A stretch of 64,000 nt of DNA from Planotetraspora thailandica (GTDB lineage: Bacteria > Actinomycetota > Actinomycetes > Streptosporangiales > Streptosporangiaceae). Position numbers and translations under genes: made by a program. Every line of letters begins with the position of its first letter. The first letter of the stretch is position 1. Shown here piece after piece: positions 55,761 to 63,714 of this stretch. The stretch covers positions 62,001-126,000 of the forward strand of contig NZ_BOOR01000024.1 of assembly GCF_016863335.1 (NCBI RefSeq), written 5' to 3'. The notes below the pieces were generated by a model, which did not search any database, was not told the origin of the DNA, and saw only the letters and a list, made by a program, of their open reading frames with translations.

Positions 55761-55943
55761 CTAATAGGAAACTTTCCTATTCGCCAGTGGGGTGACCTCG
55801 TATTTTACAGATCGACTTGCTCTATGCTGTTCCATTTCACCTGAAAGCTCGCCGCGGTCACCCGGCCGGTCGACGTATTCGACCACTCCGTAACTCCTCC
55901 AGCGCTCGCCGTACAACGACAGGGATCCGCGCTGAGTCAGCAC
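55761..55943 (-). pseudogene. Possible small ORF or gene remnant (60 codons)
   Basis: A GTG at 55943 opens 60 codons. The first half (LTQRGSLSLYGERWRSYGVVEYVDRP) has coding-like GC in third positions; the second half is AT-richer and runs through the GH3 operator. It has no ribosome site. It may be a decayed gene end or chance. The rest of the 390-bp gap between the GH3 and TetR genes shows an imperfect hairpin at 55926-55946 but no other gene. Confidence 0.25.
55763..55781. promoter_or_regulatory. Perfect palindrome, ROK-type operator
   Basis: AATAGGAAA-C-TTTCCTATT is a perfect 9+9 inverted repeat. It resembles, from memory, the AGGAAA-TTTCCT operators of ROK repressors that control chitosanase genes in Streptomyces. 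It should control the GH3 gene; no ROK gene is in the window. Confidence 0.65.
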
Positions 55944-56076
55944 GGAGGATCATCCCGCGGCGCCCCGAAGCCGCCCCTGCCACGAGGCGGGGGCGCGCAC
56001 GCGATCACGGTGGCCAGGCGAACGGGAGAATGCAGAAAAGTGCGGACGATCCGCCGCCGGAGCCGCGCGCGCATTT

Positions 56077-56105
56077 GAACAAGCTCTTGTTCGTGGGCTC
56101 ATAAT
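56077..56105 (+). promoter_or_regulatory. KstR2-type operator and -10 box for the TetR gene
   Basis: GAACAAGCTCTTGTTC (56077-56092) is a perfect palindrome and matches the KstR2 consensus AnCAAGnnCTTGnT exactly. A -10 box CATAAT (56100-56105) is 6 nt before GTG 56112, so the transcript is probably leaderless and autoregulated. Confidence 0.75.
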
Positions 56106-56111
56106 GGGCTC

Positions 56112-56786
56112 GTGAACCAGCGTAAGGACTCCGGCGTCGCCGCCGCTCCTGTACGGGCCAGGCACGCGGGCGGGACCGGCTCCGCGTCGGAACGGCGGGA
56201 CCACCTCGTGAAGCTCGCCGCCGAACTCTTCGCGCGCAAGGGCTTCCAGGCCACCACGGTCCGCCAGATCGCCGACGAGGCCGGCATCCTGTCCGGAAGC
56301 CTCTACCACCACTTCGACTCCAAGGAAAGCATCGTCGACGAGGTGCTGCGCACCTTCCTCGAAGATCTCATCGCCCACTACCGCGCGACTCTGGCCGACG
56401 CCGGCGACGCGGGGGCGGTCCTCATGGAGATGGTCCGGATCGGATTCCACACGCTGGAGCCCCACCGCGCCGCCATCACGGTCATGCAGAACGACTGGAA
56501 CTACCTGCGCTCGCTGCCCGGCGACCGGTTCGACTACCTCGTGCGGGCCGAGGACGAGGTCGAGCGCATGTGGGTGGAGCAGATCAAGCGGGGCCAGGCC
56601 TCGGGCCAGTTCCGCGCCGACGTCGACCCCAAGCTCACCTACCGCATGATCCGCGACGGGATCTGGGTGGCGGTGCGGTGGTTCCGCCCCGGAGGCAGGC
56701 TCGACACCGACGCCCTCGCCGAGCACTACATCAAGGTGCTGTTCGACGGCCTGTCCACCGGAGACCGGACCTCGCAGCGGGCATGA
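56112..56786 (+). CDS. TetR-family regulator, KstR2-like
   Basis: The 224-residue protein has the TetR HTH (LVKLAAELFARKGFQATTVRQIADEAGILSGSLYHHFDSKESIVDEVL) and a ligand domain with VMQNDWNYLRSLPGDRFDYLV similar to KstR2-type proteins, which respond to CoA thioesters of steroid rings C and D. It has its own KstR2-type operator. No cholesterol-ring genes are within the window, so its regulon is elsewhere or it senses another acyl-CoA. It overlaps the AlkD-like gene (ATGA). Confidence 0.82.
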   Translation: MNQRKDSGVAAAPVRARHAGGTGSASERRDHLVKLAAELFARKGFQATTVRQIADEAGILSGSLYHHFDSKESIVDEVLRTFLEDLIAHYRATLADAGDAGAVLMEMVRIGFHTLEPHRAAITVMQNDWNYLRSLPGDRFDYLVRAEDEVERMWVEQIKRGQASGQFRADVDPKLTYRMIRDGIWVAVRWFRPGGRLDTDALAEHYIKVLFDGLSTGDRTSQRA

Positions 56787-57466
56787 CACTCGTCGAGAAG
56801 GTACGGCTCGCGCTCACCGAGGTCGCCGACCCCGTCCGCGCGCCCGCGATGCGGGCCTATATGAAATCGGAGATGCCGTTCCTCGGCGTGCCGGCGGTTC
56901 CGCGCCGCGCCGCGCTGCGGCGGGTGTTCGCCGAGCACCGCCTGGAGTCCGCTCCGGTGTGGCGCAAGGCGGTGCTCGCACTGTGGCGGGAGGCGGAATA
57001 CCGCGAGGAGCGCTACGCGGCCGTCGAGTTGTCGGGCTTCCGCTACTACAAGTCCTGGCAGACGCTGTACACGCTGCCGATGTACGAGGAGATGATCGTC
57101 ACCGGGGCGTGGTGGGACCTGGTCGACGACATCTCCGTACACAGGATCGGACCGCTGCTGCGCATGTTCCCCGAGACGATGCGCCCGCTGATGCTCGAAT
57201 GGTCCCGCGACGCCGACCTGTGGAAGCGGCGCACGTCGATCCTCTGCCAGAACTCCTTCAAGGACCGCACCGACCTCGGCCTGCTGTACGCCTGCATCGA
57301 GCCGAGCCTGTCGGACATCGACTTCTTCGCCCGCAAGGCCATCGGCTGGGCCCTGCGCGAATACGCCAAGACCGACCCGGCCGAGGTGGTGCGGTACGTC
57401 GACCACCACCGCATCTCCGGCCTGTCCCGCCGCGAAGCCCTGCGCAACATCCCCGGCCACGGCTGA
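56783..57466 (+). CDS. AlkD-like DNA alkylation repair protein
   Basis: The 227-residue protein is an all-helical HEAT-repeat DNA glycosylase of the AlkD/AlkC type: MKSEMPFLGVPAVPRRAALRRVF, WREAEYREERYAAVEL, WWDLVDDISVHRIGPLL and FFARKAIGWALREYAKTDPAEV. It removes positively charged alkylated bases. ATG 56783 overlaps the TetR stop by 4 bp, so both are co-translated; the link between a KstR2-like regulator and base excision is odd. A terminator follows. Confidence 0.85.
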   Translation: MTLVEKVRLALTEVADPVRAPAMRAYMKSEMPFLGVPAVPRRAALRRVFAEHRLESAPVWRKAVLALWREAEYREERYAAVELSGFRYYKSWQTLYTLPMYEEMIVTGAWWDLVDDISVHRIGPLLRMFPETMRPLMLEWSRDADLWKRRTSILCQNSFKDRTDLGLLYACIEPSLSDIDFFARKAIGWALREYAKTDPAEVVRYVDHHRISGLSRREALRNIPGHG

Positions 57467-57484
57467 CGGGCCGCACCGCCGGGA

Positions 57485-57515
57485 CGGCTCGCGCGCCCCG
57501 AATACGCGCGAGCCG
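57485..57515. terminator. Bidirectional terminator between the AlkD-like and GH16 genes
   Basis: CGGCTCGCGCG (57485-57495) pairs perfectly with CGCGCGAGCCG (57505-57515), 9-nt loop, between two convergent stops. Confidence 0.75.
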
Positions 57516-57532
57516 CATCACCTCACCGGCTC

Positions 57533-58945
57533 TCAGGCTCCGGGGACGGTGTCGACCCAGGAGGTCGACGCCGTGCGGTAGCCGTTGACCCGGTTCAGGA
57601 CCTCACTGGGCGCGACGACCTCGTTCTTCGCGTGGTAGAACCAGTCGACCTGCTGCACGTAGGTGCGCGGGGTCGAGCTGCCGATCTGGCCGCCGCTGAT
57701 GAACCACAGGTTGAAGTTCACCGACTGCACGGTCTCCGGGTAGTAGATGCCGCCGTGCTCGGCGAACAGGGCGCCGTCGATGTAATACCTGATGGTGCCA
57801 CCGGAGACCTGCAGCATCAGGTCGTGCCAGCCGTCGTAGCTCTGCCGTACCTCGTTGTGGACGTTGACCGCCAGCCAGGGCTCGTTCTGGTAGGTCTCCC
57901 ACGACGTGGCGTACATGATGCCGGCCGGCTCACCCCAGCCGCCGTTGGGGAGGTACTCGAAGTCCTGCTCGCTGTAGTCGGGGTCGAGATCGCGGTTGAG
58001 GGGCGTGATCGTGAAGAACGTCTGCACGATGGCGTCGCCGTCGGGGCCGCTGACGGGCGCGTCGGAGAACTTCACCCGCGCGGCATAGGTGCCCTCCAGG
58101 AACTTGCGCTGGTTGAGCACCTCGGACTGCTGGGTGCCCGCCCCGGTGCCGTCGGTGACGGACTTGAGCTGCAGCGCCTTGTTGGTGCCCGAGACCACGG
58201 GGAAGGAAATGTTGCCCTTCGGCCAGGAGGCCCCGGGGATTCCAGGCCCGCCCTGGTTCGTCCGGATGGTCCAGTTGTGGGCGTTGATGGTGGCGTCGTT
58301 GGCGTCCGTGTAGGAGAAGTCGTCGAACACTACGCCCGCGTTGCCCCCGGTGGGCGGCGGGGTCGGCGAGGTCGTGGGAGTAGGAGTGGGCGTGGGGGTC
58401 GGGTCGCCACCGGTGGGCGCGGTGCCCCACAGCAGCGTGCCGTTCTGGTAGACGGTCGCCTTCGTCCAGTCGGCGTAGGAGGTCTGCGTGCCGAAGGAGT
58501 AGTCGTCGCTCTGGGTGATCCGCTGCCAGTCGGAGCGGTAGAAGCGGAGCTGGAGGTCACCCGTCTGGGCTCCGGGCGCGAGCGACCCCGAGGTGAAGCC
58601 CACCTCGAGGTAGCGGTCGGCGGTGGCCGTGCCGGGGGTGATCGTGCCGAAGGTCCCGGTCACGGTCGAGCAGGACACGACGGCCCACGAGCAGGCGAAG
58701 CGGTACTGCTGCGCCGCGGAGTCGGCCTTGAAGTAGTACCGGATCTTGATCGAGCTCAGCGGCACGCTCGTCGTGCCGTTGTTCACGAGGTTGAACCACG
58801 GTTCGACCTGGTCGGCGGTGGCCCCGGTGGCGCTGTTCTTGTACTGGAGCCGGAGCGAGGTGGCGGCGTCGGCCGGGAGGGCGGACACGCCGATGACGGC
58901 GAGGGCGGACACGAGCCCGCCGGCTAACCACTTCTTGCGTAACAC
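57533..58945 (-). CDS. Secreted CBM3-GH16 glycan-binding hydrolase
   Basis: The 470-residue protein has a Sec signal peptide cut near ALPADAA, a CBM3-type cellulose-binding domain (about 31-175, LRLQYKNSATGATADQVEPWF to TVYQNGTLLWGT), a Pro-Thr linker (about 180-200) and a concanavalin-like GH16 domain. The catalytic motif is SEQDFEYL (E-x-D-x-E as in lichenases). It probably binds cellulose and cuts a beta-glucan. GTG 58945 follows AAAGGA. Codons 2 and 7 are both TTA, so expression may be under bldA control. Confidence 0.82.
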   Translation of the reverse strand: MLRKKWLAGGLVSALAVIGVSALPADAATSLRLQYKNSATGATADQVEPWFNLVNNGTTSVPLSSIKIRYYFKADSAAQQYRFACSWAVVSCSTVTGTFGTITPGTATADRYLEVGFTSGSLAPGAQTGDLQLRFYRSDWQRITQSDDYSFGTQTSYADWTKATVYQNGTLLWGTAPTGGDPTPTPTPTPTTSPTPPPTGGNAGVVFDDFSYTDANDATINAHNWTIRTNQGGPGIPGASWPKGNISFPVVSGTNKALQLKSVTDGTGAGTQQSEVLNQRKFLEGTYAARVKFSDAPVSGPDGDAIVQTFFTITPLNRDLDPDYSEQDFEYLPNGGWGEPAGIMYATSWETYQNEPWLAVNVHNEVRQSYDGWHDLMLQVSGGTIRYYIDGALFAEHGGIYYPETVQSVNFNLWFISGGQIGSSTPRTYVQQVDWFYHAKNEVVAPSEVLNRVNGYRTASTSWVDTVPGA

Positions 58946-59019
58946 TGTCGTCCTTTCGCTGGGTGTGAGTGCGATCCCCCGTCGTCGGTGTGCCGCGCGC
59001 GCCGCAAAGGCCAGGGCGG

Positions 59020-60306
59020 CTATGGGATGAGCGGTCCGATCCGCACGCCCCGGGCCTCCAGACGGGCCAGGTGAGGGCGCAGCCGCCGGAGGAAGTCGGG
59101 GTAGTCGCCGGCCGAGCCCCAGGCGACCTCGGCGAACGCGCACAGCCGGGGGAACGCCTGGCGTTCCACGTCGGAGGGCGTCGGCATGTACTCCGTCCAC
59201 AGCTGGGCCTGGACGCCGAGGATGCGCCCGCGCGCTCGCTCGGGGACGGGCGGCGGGTCGAAGTGGTAGGCCTGCGACAGCGACAACACCCGGTCGGGCG
59301 CGAACGGACCCTCCTCCAGCACGAGCGGGTAGTCGAAATAGGTTCGCAGGTGGGGGGCGAGCACGACGTCCCTGCCCTCCAGCGTCGCCAGCGGGCCGCT
59401 CTCCTCGTCGAGCCAGGTCATCGTGGTGGCGCCGGGAGGCCCGTCGGCCTTCTCGTACCAGTAGACGAGCTTCCTCCCCCGATCGGCCAGATACTCGGCC
59501 ATCCGCGCGGTGATCCACGCCCGGGCCGCGTGCGCGCCCGGCAGGCCCAGCTCGCGGACGCGCTCCTGCGCCCGGGGGGTGCGCTCCCACTCCCCCGGCA
59601 GGCATTCGTCCCCGCCGACGTGCACGTATTCGTCGGGGAACAGGTCCACGACCTCGTCGAGCACGTCCCGGAAGAAGGCGATCGTGGACTCCTCCAGGTT
59701 GAGGGTGTGCTCGCTGATCCCCCACGAGTCCCACACCTGAAGGCGCCTGCCCGGGTCGTTGCCCAGGTGCGGGTAGGCGGCCAGGGCGGCCTGCACGTGG
59801 CCCGGCAGCCCGATCTCGGGCACGATCCGGACGAACCGCTCCGCCGCGTAGGACACGATCTCGCGGATGTCGTCGTGGGTGTAGTGGTCACCGCTGACCT
59901 CGGTGAGCCGCGGATGGCGTTTGATCTCCAACCGCCAGCCCTGGTCGTCGGTCAGGTGCAGTTGCAGCACGTTCAGCTTGAGCTCGGCGATCAGGTCGAC
60001 CAGCCGCAGCACGAACTCCTTGGGCATGAAATGCCGGGCGACGTCGAGCATGACCCCGCGCCAGCCGAAGCGCGGGCCGTCGCCGATGGTCCCGTACGGC
60101 ACGGCCTCGCCGAACTGCGACAACGTCTGCCGGCCGTAGAACTCCCCGGCGGGGCCGCCGGAGGCCAGCTCGATCGCGCCGTCGGAGACGCTCAGCCGGT
60201 AGTCCTCCGGGCCCAGGCGCGGGTCGCGCGACAGCCGTACGGCGTCATGCGTGTGCGCGGCGAAGCCCCCGAGAACGGCCACTTCCCTCGGCCGCGGAAT
60301 GATCAC
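59020..60306 (-). CDS. Glycoside hydrolase family 20 beta-N-acetylhexosaminidase
   Basis: The 428-residue protein has the GH20 barrel: GWRGVMLDVARHFMPK, LHLTDDQGWRLEIK, PEIGLPGHVQAALAAYP and the catalytic Asp-Glu pair in VHVGGDECLPGEW, with YWYEKADG and the C-terminal AQLWTEYM. No signal peptide; cytosolic cleavage of imported chitobiose-like sugars is expected. It ends the sugar operon with the ABC permeases. The start is GTG 60306. Confidence 0.92.
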   Translation of the reverse strand: MIIPRPREVAVLGGFAAHTHDAVRLSRDPRLGPEDYRLSVSDGAIELASGGPAGEFYGRQTLSQFGEAVPYGTIGDGPRFGWRGVMLDVARHFMPKEFVLRLVDLIAELKLNVLQLHLTDDQGWRLEIKRHPRLTEVSGDHYTHDDIREIVSYAAERFVRIVPEIGLPGHVQAALAAYPHLGNDPGRRLQVWDSWGISEHTLNLEESTIAFFRDVLDEVVDLFPDEYVHVGGDECLPGEWERTPRAQERVRELGLPGAHAARAWITARMAEYLADRGRKLVYWYEKADGPPGATTMTWLDEESGPLATLEGRDVVLAPHLRTYFDYPLVLEEGPFAPDRVLSLSQAYHFDPPPVPERARGRILGVQAQLWTEYMPTPSDVERQAFPRLCAFAEVAWGSAGDYPDFLRRLRPHLARLEARGVRIGPLIP

Positions 60307-60373
60307 GTTGGAAATCCCTCCAGGCAGGATGGACGAACGGCGGTGGGCCGCACGATGACAGGCGAAGCAGGCC

Positions 60374-61198
60374 TCAGCCCTTGACGGCGCCGGCGATGAA
60401 TCCCGTGGTCACGCGGCGTTGCAGGGCCAGGAAGATGAGCAGGACGGGCACCATGAACAGGGTCGCGGCGGCCATCGTCGCGCCCCAGTCGGTGCCGAAG
60501 ATGTTGCCGAACGACGAGAGCCAGACGGGCAGCGTGCGGTCGTCCTGGTTCTTGATGATCAGCGCGTTGGCGAAGGCGAACTCGTTCCAGGCGGTGATGA
60601 AGCCGAACAGCGAGGTCGACATCAGGCCCGGCGCCAGCAGCGGGAGCACGACGCGGCGGAAGGCCACAGCTCTGCTCGCGCCGTCCATCTGGGCGGCCTC
60701 CTCCAGCTCGGCCGGGATCGCCGCGATAAAGCCCCGCAGGGTGACGATGGTGAACGGCAGCGTGACGATGAAATAGATCAGGGTGAGCATCGACAGCTTG
60801 TCGAGCATGCCGGTGTCGCGGGCGATGATGAACATCGGGATCAGCAGCGCCTCCCACGGCGCCATCTGCGCGATGAAGACCATCAGGATGAACGCCTTCC
60901 TGCCGCGCCAGCGCATGCGCGCCACGGCGAAGGCGGCGAGCATTGCCACGGCGAGGGCGAGCAGCACGGCGCCGGCTGACACGAGCAGGCTGTTGCGCCA
61001 GAACAGGCCGAAGCCGTCGGCCCCCACCGCGGTCCGGAAATGCTCGAGCGTGGGATGCAGCGGGATGAACTGCGGGGTGTCGGCCTGGATGTCCCTGGTC
61101 GGCTTGAACGCGGTCACCACCATCCAGTAGACGGGGAAGACCGACACGACCAGCACGGCGAGGGCCGCGAGGTTCAGGGGAAGCCGGCGGAGCCTCAC
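60374..61198 (-). CDS. ABC sugar permease, MalG type
   Basis: The 274-residue protein has six TM helices and the EAA loop EEAAQMDGASRAVAFRRVVLPLLAPGL. It is the second permease of a CUT1 carbohydrate transporter. GTG 61198 overlaps the stop of the first permease (GTGA). Upstream open frame belongs to the antisense side and is not used. Confidence 0.92.
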   Translation of the reverse strand: MRLRRLPLNLAALAVLVVSVFPVYWMVVTAFKPTRDIQADTPQFIPLHPTLEHFRTAVGADGFGLFWRNSLLVSAGAVLLALAVAMLAAFAVARMRWRGRKAFILMVFIAQMAPWEALLIPMFIIARDTGMLDKLSMLTLIYFIVTLPFTIVTLRGFIAAIPAELEEAAQMDGASRAVAFRRVVLPLLAPGLMSTSLFGFITAWNEFAFANALIIKNQDDRTLPVWLSSFGNIFGTDWGATMAAATLFMVPVLLIFLALQRRVTTGFIAGAVKG

Positions 61199-62184
61199 AG
61201 CTCTTCTCCTTCGCGGGAGTACATGCGCCGCAGGTGCACGACGAGGACGGCGAGCAGGATGAGCACGGTGAGCGTCGAGATCGCCGAGCCGAGGTCGTAC
61301 CTGTGGAGCGACTGGGCGACCTGGAACGCGTAGACCGGCAACGTGGTGGTGGCGTCGTCCGGGCCGCCCTGGCTGATCGCCCAGATCTGGGCGAAGCACT
61401 TGAACACCCAGATCACCTGCAGCGAGGTGATCAGCCCGAACAAGGACCGCAGCATCGGGAAGGTGACGCCGCGGAAGACCTGCCAGGAGCCCGCGCCGTC
61501 GATCCTGGCCGACTCGTACAGCTCGGCCGGGATGGTGGTGAGCCCGGCGTACAACGTGAGGGCCGCGAACGGCACCGACTGCCACACCACGAGCAGCACG
61601 AGGATGGCGAAGGTGGAATCACCGTCGGCGAACCAGCTGTACCCGTCGAAGGAGTCGAATCCGGCGGTGACGAGCAGCCAGTTGACGACGCCGAGCCGCG
61701 ACTGGAACAGCCATTGGAAGATCGTGGTGGCGGCCAGCACGGGGGTGGCCCAGGTCAGCACGAGGGCGCTCATCACCGCCAGCCGCATGCGCCGGCCGAG
61801 ACGGGCGATCATCAGCGCCGTCAGCGTGGAGATCACCATGATGAGGACGACGTTGACCGCGGTCCACGCCAGCGTGCGCCGCACCACCGTCCAGAACTCC
61901 GGGCTGCCGAGCACGTCCTGGTAGTTCTCCAGGCCGACGAAGGCCGCTCCGCCACGGATCAGCTCACCGGTCCTGAAGTGCTGGAAGGAGATCACCACGT
62001 TGCGCAGCAGCGGATACAACAGCAGGTACGCGGTGCCCACCACGGTGGGCAGCACCAGTAGGTACGGCCAGGCGGCGGCGGCCCGGCTCACCTTCGCCGC
62101 CCTGCGCCGCCCGCCCGGGCCGGGCCGGGTGGGCGTGTGAGGACCCGCCGGCGGCCGGTAGGTCTCAGGGGCCTCGGAGATCAC
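61195..62184 (-). CDS. ABC sugar permease, MalF type
   Basis: The 329-residue protein has six TM helices after a basic N-terminus and the EAA motif ELYESARIDGAGSWQVFRGVTFPMLRSLF. GTG 62184 (VISEAPETYRPP) has AGAGGAA upstream. It is coupled to the second permease and separated from the binding-protein gene by a strong hairpin. No ATPase gene is present, so a shared one such as MsiK probably serves. Confidence 0.92.
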   Translation of the reverse strand: MISEAPETYRPPAGPHTPTRPGPGGRRRAAKVSRAAAAWPYLLVLPTVVGTAYLLLYPLLRNVVISFQHFRTGELIRGGAAFVGLENYQDVLGSPEFWTVVRRTLAWTAVNVVLIMVISTLTALMIARLGRRMRLAVMSALVLTWATPVLAATTIFQWLFQSRLGVVNWLLVTAGFDSFDGYSWFADGDSTFAILVLLVVWQSVPFAALTLYAGLTTIPAELYESARIDGAGSWQVFRGVTFPMLRSLFGLITSLQVIWVFKCFAQIWAISQGGPDDATTTLPVYAFQVAQSLHRYDLGSAISTLTVLILLAVLVVHLRRMYSREGEEL

Positions 62185-62216
62185 GCGATTCCTCTCGTCG
62201 TGCCGTGGCGGGGCCC

Positions 62217-62260
62217 GTCCGTTCCGCCCCCGGAAGGGAGAGAGGGGGAGCGGAACGGAC
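62217..62260 (-). terminator. Hairpin between the binding-protein and permease genes
   Basis: Arms 62217-62231 and 62244-62260 form a 16-bp stem with one bulged A. Such attenuators after binding-protein genes usually keep permease levels below those of the binding protein. Confidence 0.65.
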
Positions 62261-62306
62261 AGGCGGCTCGTGGAAGCTCGGACCACTCAGGACGGCTTAG
62301 GACGGC

Positions 62307-63578
62307 TCAGGACTTCGTGTTGAGGATCTCGCCGATGACCTGGGACGCCTTGGCGGCCTCGGCTGCGGCGTCGCCGCCGGTCAGCGCGGCCGTCATGTAC
62401 TCCTTGATGACGTTCTTGGCCTCGACCGCCGCCCAGTTGGGCGAGTTCGGCGTGGCGTGGCCGTTCGCGGCGCCCACGGCCATCGCGGCCGCGCCCTCGC
62501 TGCCGCTGAGCACGCCCGCGAGCGAGACGCGGTTGGGCACGTACGACATCTCCTTGGCCATGTCGGTCTGGAACTTCTCGCCGGCGAGGGCCTTGACCAC
62601 CTCGTAGGCGGCGTCCTGGTTCTTGGACGCTTCGGGGATGATCAGGTCGGAGCCTCCGGTGAAGACCGCGCCGGGCTTGTCGGCCGTCTTGCCGGGGATC
62701 GGGAAGAAGCCGAGCTTGCCCTTGAGCTCGGGGTTGGCCTTCTCGATGGCGACCGCGCCGCCGGGCGCGGAGATGAGCTGGGCGACGTCGCCCTTGGCGA
62801 AGACGTCGGCCTGCGGCGGGTTGGCCTCGTCGGAGTCGCGCGGGCCGTCGCCGAGCGCCTGCAGCTTCTTGTAGAAGTCCATGCCGGCGAGGGCCTGCGG
62901 CGTGTCGAGGGCGCCCTTCCAGGTCGTGCCCTCCTGCACGGCGAGGTCGCCTCCTTCGTCCCAGATGAACCCGGCGAGGGTGTACCAGTTCTGGCCGGGG
63001 AGGTAGATGCCCTGGGCACCGCCCTTGTTCAGCTTGGTGGTGATGTCGATCCACTCGTCGCGGGTCTTCGGCGGAGCGGTGACGCCGGCCTTGGCGAACA
63101 GGTCCTTGTTGTAGATGACGACGCGGTTGGCGGCGTACCACGGGATGCCGTACTGCCTGCCGTCGATCTTGCCGGGCTCGGCCAGGCCGGGCAGCCAGTC
63201 GGTCCCGTTGAGCTCGGCGGCCTTGTCGGTGAGGTCCTTCACGCCGCCGCTCGCCGCGTATTCGGCGACCTGGGTGTTGCCCACCTCGATGACGTCGGGG
63301 GCGTCGTTGCTGGCCAGTGCGCTGGTGACCTTCTGGCCGATGCCGTCCCACTCCTGGATCTGGATGTCGAGGGTGACGCCGGAGTGCGCGGCCTGGTAGT
63401 CGGCGGCGAAGCTCTTCAGGAGCGAGTCGGAGACGCTGTCCCGCATGACCCATACGGTCAGCGTCGTGGGGGCGGCGGCGCTTCCCGCCGGGCCCGGCGA
63501 CTCGGTGGAGGAACTGCACGCGGTCAGCACGGCTGTGATCGTCAGCACGGCCGCCGCGGCGAGAAAGCGGGACCTCAT
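62307..63578 (-). CDS. Sugar-binding lipoprotein of the ABC transporter
   Basis: The 423-residue protein starts with a lipoprotein signal ending LTAC (lipidated Cys21), then a CUT1 solute-binding fold: LTVWVMRDSVSDSL, PDVIEVGNTQVAEYA, GIPWYAANRVVIYNKDLFAKAG and NRVSLAGVL. Context with GH20 and GntR suggests an N-acetylglucosamine or chitobiose ligand like NgcE. GGGAG 5 nt upstream of the ATG decides the start. Confidence 0.92.
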   Translation of the reverse strand: MRSRFLAAAAVLTITAVLTACSSSTESPGPAGSAAAPTTLTVWVMRDSVSDSLLKSFAADYQAAHSGVTLDIQIQEWDGIGQKVTSALASNDAPDVIEVGNTQVAEYAASGGVKDLTDKAAELNGTDWLPGLAEPGKIDGRQYGIPWYAANRVVIYNKDLFAKAGVTAPPKTRDEWIDITTKLNKGGAQGIYLPGQNWYTLAGFIWDEGGDLAVQEGTTWKGALDTPQALAGMDFYKKLQALGDGPRDSDEANPPQADVFAKGDVAQLISAPGGAVAIEKANPELKGKLGFFPIPGKTADKPGAVFTGGSDLIIPEASKNQDAAYEVVKALAGEKFQTDMAKEMSYVPNRVSLAGVLSGSEGAAAMAVGAANGHATPNSPNWAAVEAKNVIKEYMTAALTGGDAAAEAAKASQVIGEILNTKS

Positions 63579-63600
63579 TGCTACTCCCAGTGGTCAGATA

Positions 63601-63709
63601 TTGGTAAGTAATCTGCCTGCTGCGGATAGAGTGGTCTTAACCAGTTGGCCCGTCAAGACTCGTTATCTGCTATTTACATGAGAGCTACTGGTAAAGTCCT
63701 GGTAAGGTC
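63601..63709. promoter_or_regulatory. DasR-type operator and TGGTAA direct repeats
   Basis: AGTGGTCTTAACCAGT (63630-63645) matches the DasR responsive element ACTGGTCTAGACCAGT at 13 of 16 positions. TTGGTAAGTA (63601), CTGGTAAAGTC (63688) and CTGGTAAGGTC (63699) form a further set; the last two are adjacent 11-bp direct repeats next to the GntR start. Both divergent genes should be controlled from here. Confidence 0.65.
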
Positions 63710-63714
63710 GAGGA

